NCBI RefSeq assembly: GCF_018070575.1
Contig: NZ_JAGPXN010000003.1
Location: 62,001 to 126,000, forward strand
Reading direction: 5' to 3'
Source of the DNA: Micromonospora sp. C31
Lineage (GTDB): Bacteria > Actinomycetota > Actinomycetes > Mycobacteriales > Micromonosporaceae
Length of the DNA stretch: 64,000 nt
The notes beneath the pieces were generated by a model that was not told the DNA's origin, searched no databases, and was given only the letters and a program-made list of their open reading frames with translations. Positions 61,888 to 64,000 of this stretch are shown piece by piece (positions within the stretch are counted from its first letter, which is position 1; every line of letters begins with the position of its first letter). The translations under genes and the position numbers were made by a program.

Positions 61888-62702
61888 AGGTGCGGGTCAT
61901 GCGGGGGCGGGAGTGGGCCCGCCCGGTTCGCCCGGTCCGGCGTGAGGTGCTCGGCGCGGCCCCCGAGGTGGAGCAGGGACGTCCACCGCTGCTCTTCGTA
62001 CCGGGCTTCGGGCACGGCGCCTGGGCGTTCGCCGAGCACTGGCTCGGCCACGCCGCGTCCCGGGGCTTCCCGGCGTACGCGCTGAGCCTGCGCGGGCACG
62101 GCGACAGTGGGCCGGCGCCGGAGGCGACGCTGCGGGCGTACGCCCACGACGTGACGCAGGTGGCGGCGGGCCTGCCGCGCCAGGCGGTGCTGGTGGGGCA
62201 CGGTGCCGGGGCGCTCGTCGTCGCCCACGCACTGGCCCGCTACCCGGCCCGGGCCGCGGTGCTGGTCGCGCCGGTGCTCGGCGGCTGGGCGACGTTCGGG
62301 GCGGCGTTGCGCAGCAACCCGGTCGGCACACTGCCGGCGGTGTTCGGCGGGCCGCTGCGGCTGCACCGCCGCCAGCTGTTCAGCCGGGAGCTGCCCGAGG
62401 CCGAGGCCCGGCGGTACGCGGACCGGCTGGGCCGGGCCGGTCGGCGGGCCCAGTGGCAGCTGCTGACCGGGCGGGCCGCGGAGCCGGCGGTGGGCGACCC
62501 GCCGGTGCTGGTGCTGGGCAGCCCCGACGACCGGGTGGTCCCGGCGACGGCGCTGACCCGGGCGGCCCGGCGGTACGGCTCGGCCCCGCTGCTCTTCCCC
62601 GGCATGGGGCACGACATGATGCTCGACGCGCGGTGGCGGGAGCCGGTCGACGCGATCCTGGACTGGCTGGCGAAGGACCCGGCACCGACCGGCCGCCCCT
62701 GA
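61884..62702 (+). CDS. Alpha/beta-hydrolase-fold protein lacking the nucleophile Ser
   Basis: A 272-aa protein with hydrolase-fold landmarks: oxyanion region PLLFVPGFGHGAWAFAEHW, cap strand LRGHGDSGPAPEATL, the acid in VLGSPDDRVVPATAL and the His in FPGMGHDMMLDARW. The nucleophile elbow, normally GxSxG, reads LVGHGAGALVV, so the Ser position is Gly (codon GGT, one base from AGT). Either it is not a hydrolase or the elbow is read differently. GTG 61884 overlaps the monooxygenase stop. It may bind the monooxygenase product. Confidence 0.82.
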   Translation: MKVRVMRGREWARPVRPVRREVLGAAPEVEQGRPPLLFVPGFGHGAWAFAEHWLGHAASRGFPAYALSLRGHGDSGPAPEATLRAYAHDVTQVAAGLPRQAVLVGHGAGALVVAHALARYPARAAVLVAPVLGGWATFGAALRSNPVGTLPAVFGGPLRLHRRQLFSRELPEAEARRYADRLGRAGRRAQWQLLTGRAAEPAVGDPPVLVLGSPDDRVVPATALTRAARRYGSAPLLFPGMGHDMMLDARWREPVDAILDWLAKDPAPTGRP

Positions 62703-62726
62703 CCGACCCGGTACGGGCGGCCGCCG

Positions 62727-64000
62727 TCAGCCGGCGGCGCCCATCCGGGTCAGCAGGGAGCCGTCGTCGTCGAGGGCGGCGAGGTAGGAGCGGGCCCACG
62801 CCCGGATGTCGTGCCGGTGCAGGTGCGCCCGCATGGCCCGCATCCGCGCGCCGAGGTCCTCGGGGTCCGCCCGCAGCGCCGCGAGCAGCCCCTGCTTGAG
62901 GCCCTCCAGGTCGTGCGGGTTGACCAGGTACGCCTGCGGCAGCTCGGCGGCGGCGCCGGCGAACTCGCTGAGCAGCAGCGCACCGGTGTCATGGACCCGG
63001 GCGGCGACGTATTCCTTGGCGACGAGGTTCATCCCGTCGCGCAGCGGGGTCACCGCCATCACGTCGGCGACCCGGTAGAGCGCGGCCAGCTCGACGCGGT
63101 CGAACGGCTGGGTCAGGTAGTGGATCGCCGGCTCGCCGACCCGGCCGAACTCGCCGTTGATCCGCCCGACCTCGCGTTCCACCCGTTCGCGGAGGATCTG
63201 GTACTGCCCGACCCGTTCCCGGCTGGGCACCGCCACCTGTACGAGCACGGTGTCGCGCACCTTGACGTGCCCGTCGGCGATCAGCTCGCTGTAGGCCTTG
63301 AGCCGCTGTTCGATGCCCTTGGTGTAGTCCATCCGGTCGACGCTGAGGATGACCTGCTCGGGGCTGCCGAGGTCGTGGCGCAGCCGGGCGGCCCGCTCGG
63401 CCACGTCGGGTCGGGTGGCCAGCGCGGCCAGCTCAACGGTGTCGATGGAGACGGGGAAGGCGCCGATCCGGACCACCCGGTCGTCGACGACGATCCGCCG
63501 GTCGTCGGCGGGCACGTCCAGCACCTTCGCCACGAGCTGGGCGAAGTTGTGCGCGGCCTGGGAGCGCTGGAAACCGACCAGGTCGGCGCCGAGCATGCCG
63601 CGCAGCAGCTCGGCGCGGCGCGGTAGCTGCATGAACAGCTCCGGCGGGGGGAACGGCACGTGCAGGAAGAAGCCGATCCGCAGGTCGGGCCGCAACTCCC
63701 GGAGCAGGCCGGGCACCAGTTGCAGGTGGTAGTCCTGCACCCAGACGACCGCGCCGGGCTCCGCCACGTCGGCCGTGGCCTCGGCGAACCGCTGGTTGAC
63801 CCGTTGGTACGCCTCCCACCAGCGCCGGTGGTACTCGGGTTGCTCCACGGAGTCGTGGTAGAGCGGCCAGAGGGTCGCGTTGGCGAAGCCCTCGTAGTGG
63901 TCGCGCAGGTCGTCGGCGGTCAGCGCGACGGTGTGCATCCGGACGCCGTCCACGTCGGGCAGGGCGGGTGCCGGGCCTGTGCCGCCGGCCCACCCGACCC
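62727..64000 (-). CDS. otsA: Trehalose-6-phosphate synthase, C-terminal part (5' end beyond right edge)
   Basis: GT20 enzyme making trehalose-6-phosphate from UDP-glucose and glucose-6-phosphate. The frame is open to the window edge, where WAGGTGPAPALPDVDGVRMH continues upstream of the apparent start, so the N-terminus is missing. Visible motifs are VWVQDYHLQLVPGLLREL, GFFLHVPFPPPELF, LSVDRMDYTKGIEQRLKAYS and VMAVTPLRDGMNLVAKEYVA, including the donor-binding segment. The stop is 24 bp from the convergent hydrolase-fold gene. Trehalose synthesis suggests osmotic or desiccation stress tolerance. Confidence 0.95.
   Translation of the reverse strand, partial: VGWAGGTGPAPALPDVDGVRMHTVALTADDLRDHYEGFANATLWPLYHDSVEQPEYHRRWWEAYQRVNQRFAEATADVAEPGAVVWVQDYHLQLVPGLLRELRPDLRIGFFLHVPFPPPELFMQLPRRAELLRGMLGADLVGFQRSQAAHNFAQLVAKVLDVPADDRRIVVDDRVVRIGAFPVSIDTVELAALATRPDVAERAARLRHDLGSPEQVILSVDRMDYTKGIEQRLKAYSELIADGHVKVRDTVLVQVAVPSRERVGQYQILRERVEREVGRINGEFGRVGEPAIHYLTQPFDRVELAALYRVADVMAVTPLRDGMNLVAKEYVAARVHDTGALLLSEFAGAAAELPQAYLVNPHDLEGLKQGLLAALRADPEDLGARMRAMRAHLHRHDIRAWARSYLAALDDDGSLLTRMGAAG

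Overview
The window is chromosomal DNA from a very GC-rich actinomycete. G or C fills almost every third codon position, GTG starts are common, and gene ends often overlap by ATGA or GTGA. A cytochrome bcc-aa3 respiratory chain, a PimB-type mannosyltransferase, an adenosine kinase of the actinobacterial type and a PF04672-type methyltransferase all point to Actinobacteria. Gene order and protein style suggest Micromonosporaceae (Micromonospora-like); this is inference. No tRNA, rRNA, CRISPR array, IS element or prophage gene was seen, and no gap between genes exceeds about 215 bp. The best label is conserved core chromosome with a few lineage-specific inserts.

Layout. 1-5,000: the 5' end of a dihydrolipoyl dehydrogenase gene, a small conserved protein, a 29-bp perfect palindrome, leucyl aminopeptidase, gcvT and a DUF2314-like protein. 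5,000-10,300: late cobalamin genes (cobS and a cobU-cobT fusion), two 66-residue proteins, an M50 protease and an aldo/keto reductase. 10,300-18,700: a giant Pro/Ala-rich protein ending in TPR-like and WG repeats, divergent from a three-gene ABC-2 exporter. 18,700-25,000: a DUF3043 protein, MurA, NadA, glycerate kinase, ErpA and adenosine kinase. 25,000-36,500: TusA with a cysteine desulfurase, then the respiratory block (ctaC-ctaF, ctaG-like, ctaE-qcrC-qcrA-qcrB), interrupted by trpD, a zinc-ribbon peptide and an atypical receiver protein; a secreted DUF4142 protein follows.

36,500-44,200: a stand-alone Lrp/AsnC sensor domain, a sugar nucleotidyltransferase, a Nudix hydrolase, a RelA/SpoT-type protein, a DnaQ/GIY-YIG/UvrC-like fusion nuclease, an NYN-domain protein and a Cys-rich peptide. 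44,200-50,200: an autoregulated-looking RHH / DUF4097 / DrrA-DrrB operon, an M48 protease and PimB. 50,200-57,400: a GGDEF-EAL protein, a methyltransferase, a NarL-type two-component system and a FadD15-like acyl-CoA ligase. 57,500-64,000: an SRPBCC protein, a Cys-motif protein, glucokinase, an EEP-family hydrolase, a flavin monooxygenase coupled to an alpha/beta-hydrolase-fold protein, and trehalose-6-phosphate synthase running off the right edge.

How the genes work together. ctaE-qcrCAB plus ctaC-ctaF supply most of the bcc-aa3 supercomplex; oxidase subunit I (ctaD) is not here. ErpA and the desulfurase/TusA pair handle iron-sulfur cluster insertion and sulfur transfer, which NadA, the Rieske protein and perhaps the UvrC-like Cys cluster would use. 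From memory, much of the order (pepB, gcvT, cobS, cobT, glycerate kinase, erpA, adoK, ctaC, ctaF, qcrBAC, ctaE, trpD, UvrC-like, pimB, fadD15, SRPBCC) resembles Mycobacterium tuberculosis Rv2185c-Rv2213, so the departures from it are the places to look for novelty. The most interesting signals are an RHH-repressor promoter with matched operator half-sites, the WG-repeat giant with a coupled upstream ORF, a hydrolase-fold protein without its nucleophilic serine, a receiver protein without switch residues, and repeated TANNNT boxes 6-7 nt before start codons, which suggest many leaderless mRNAs.
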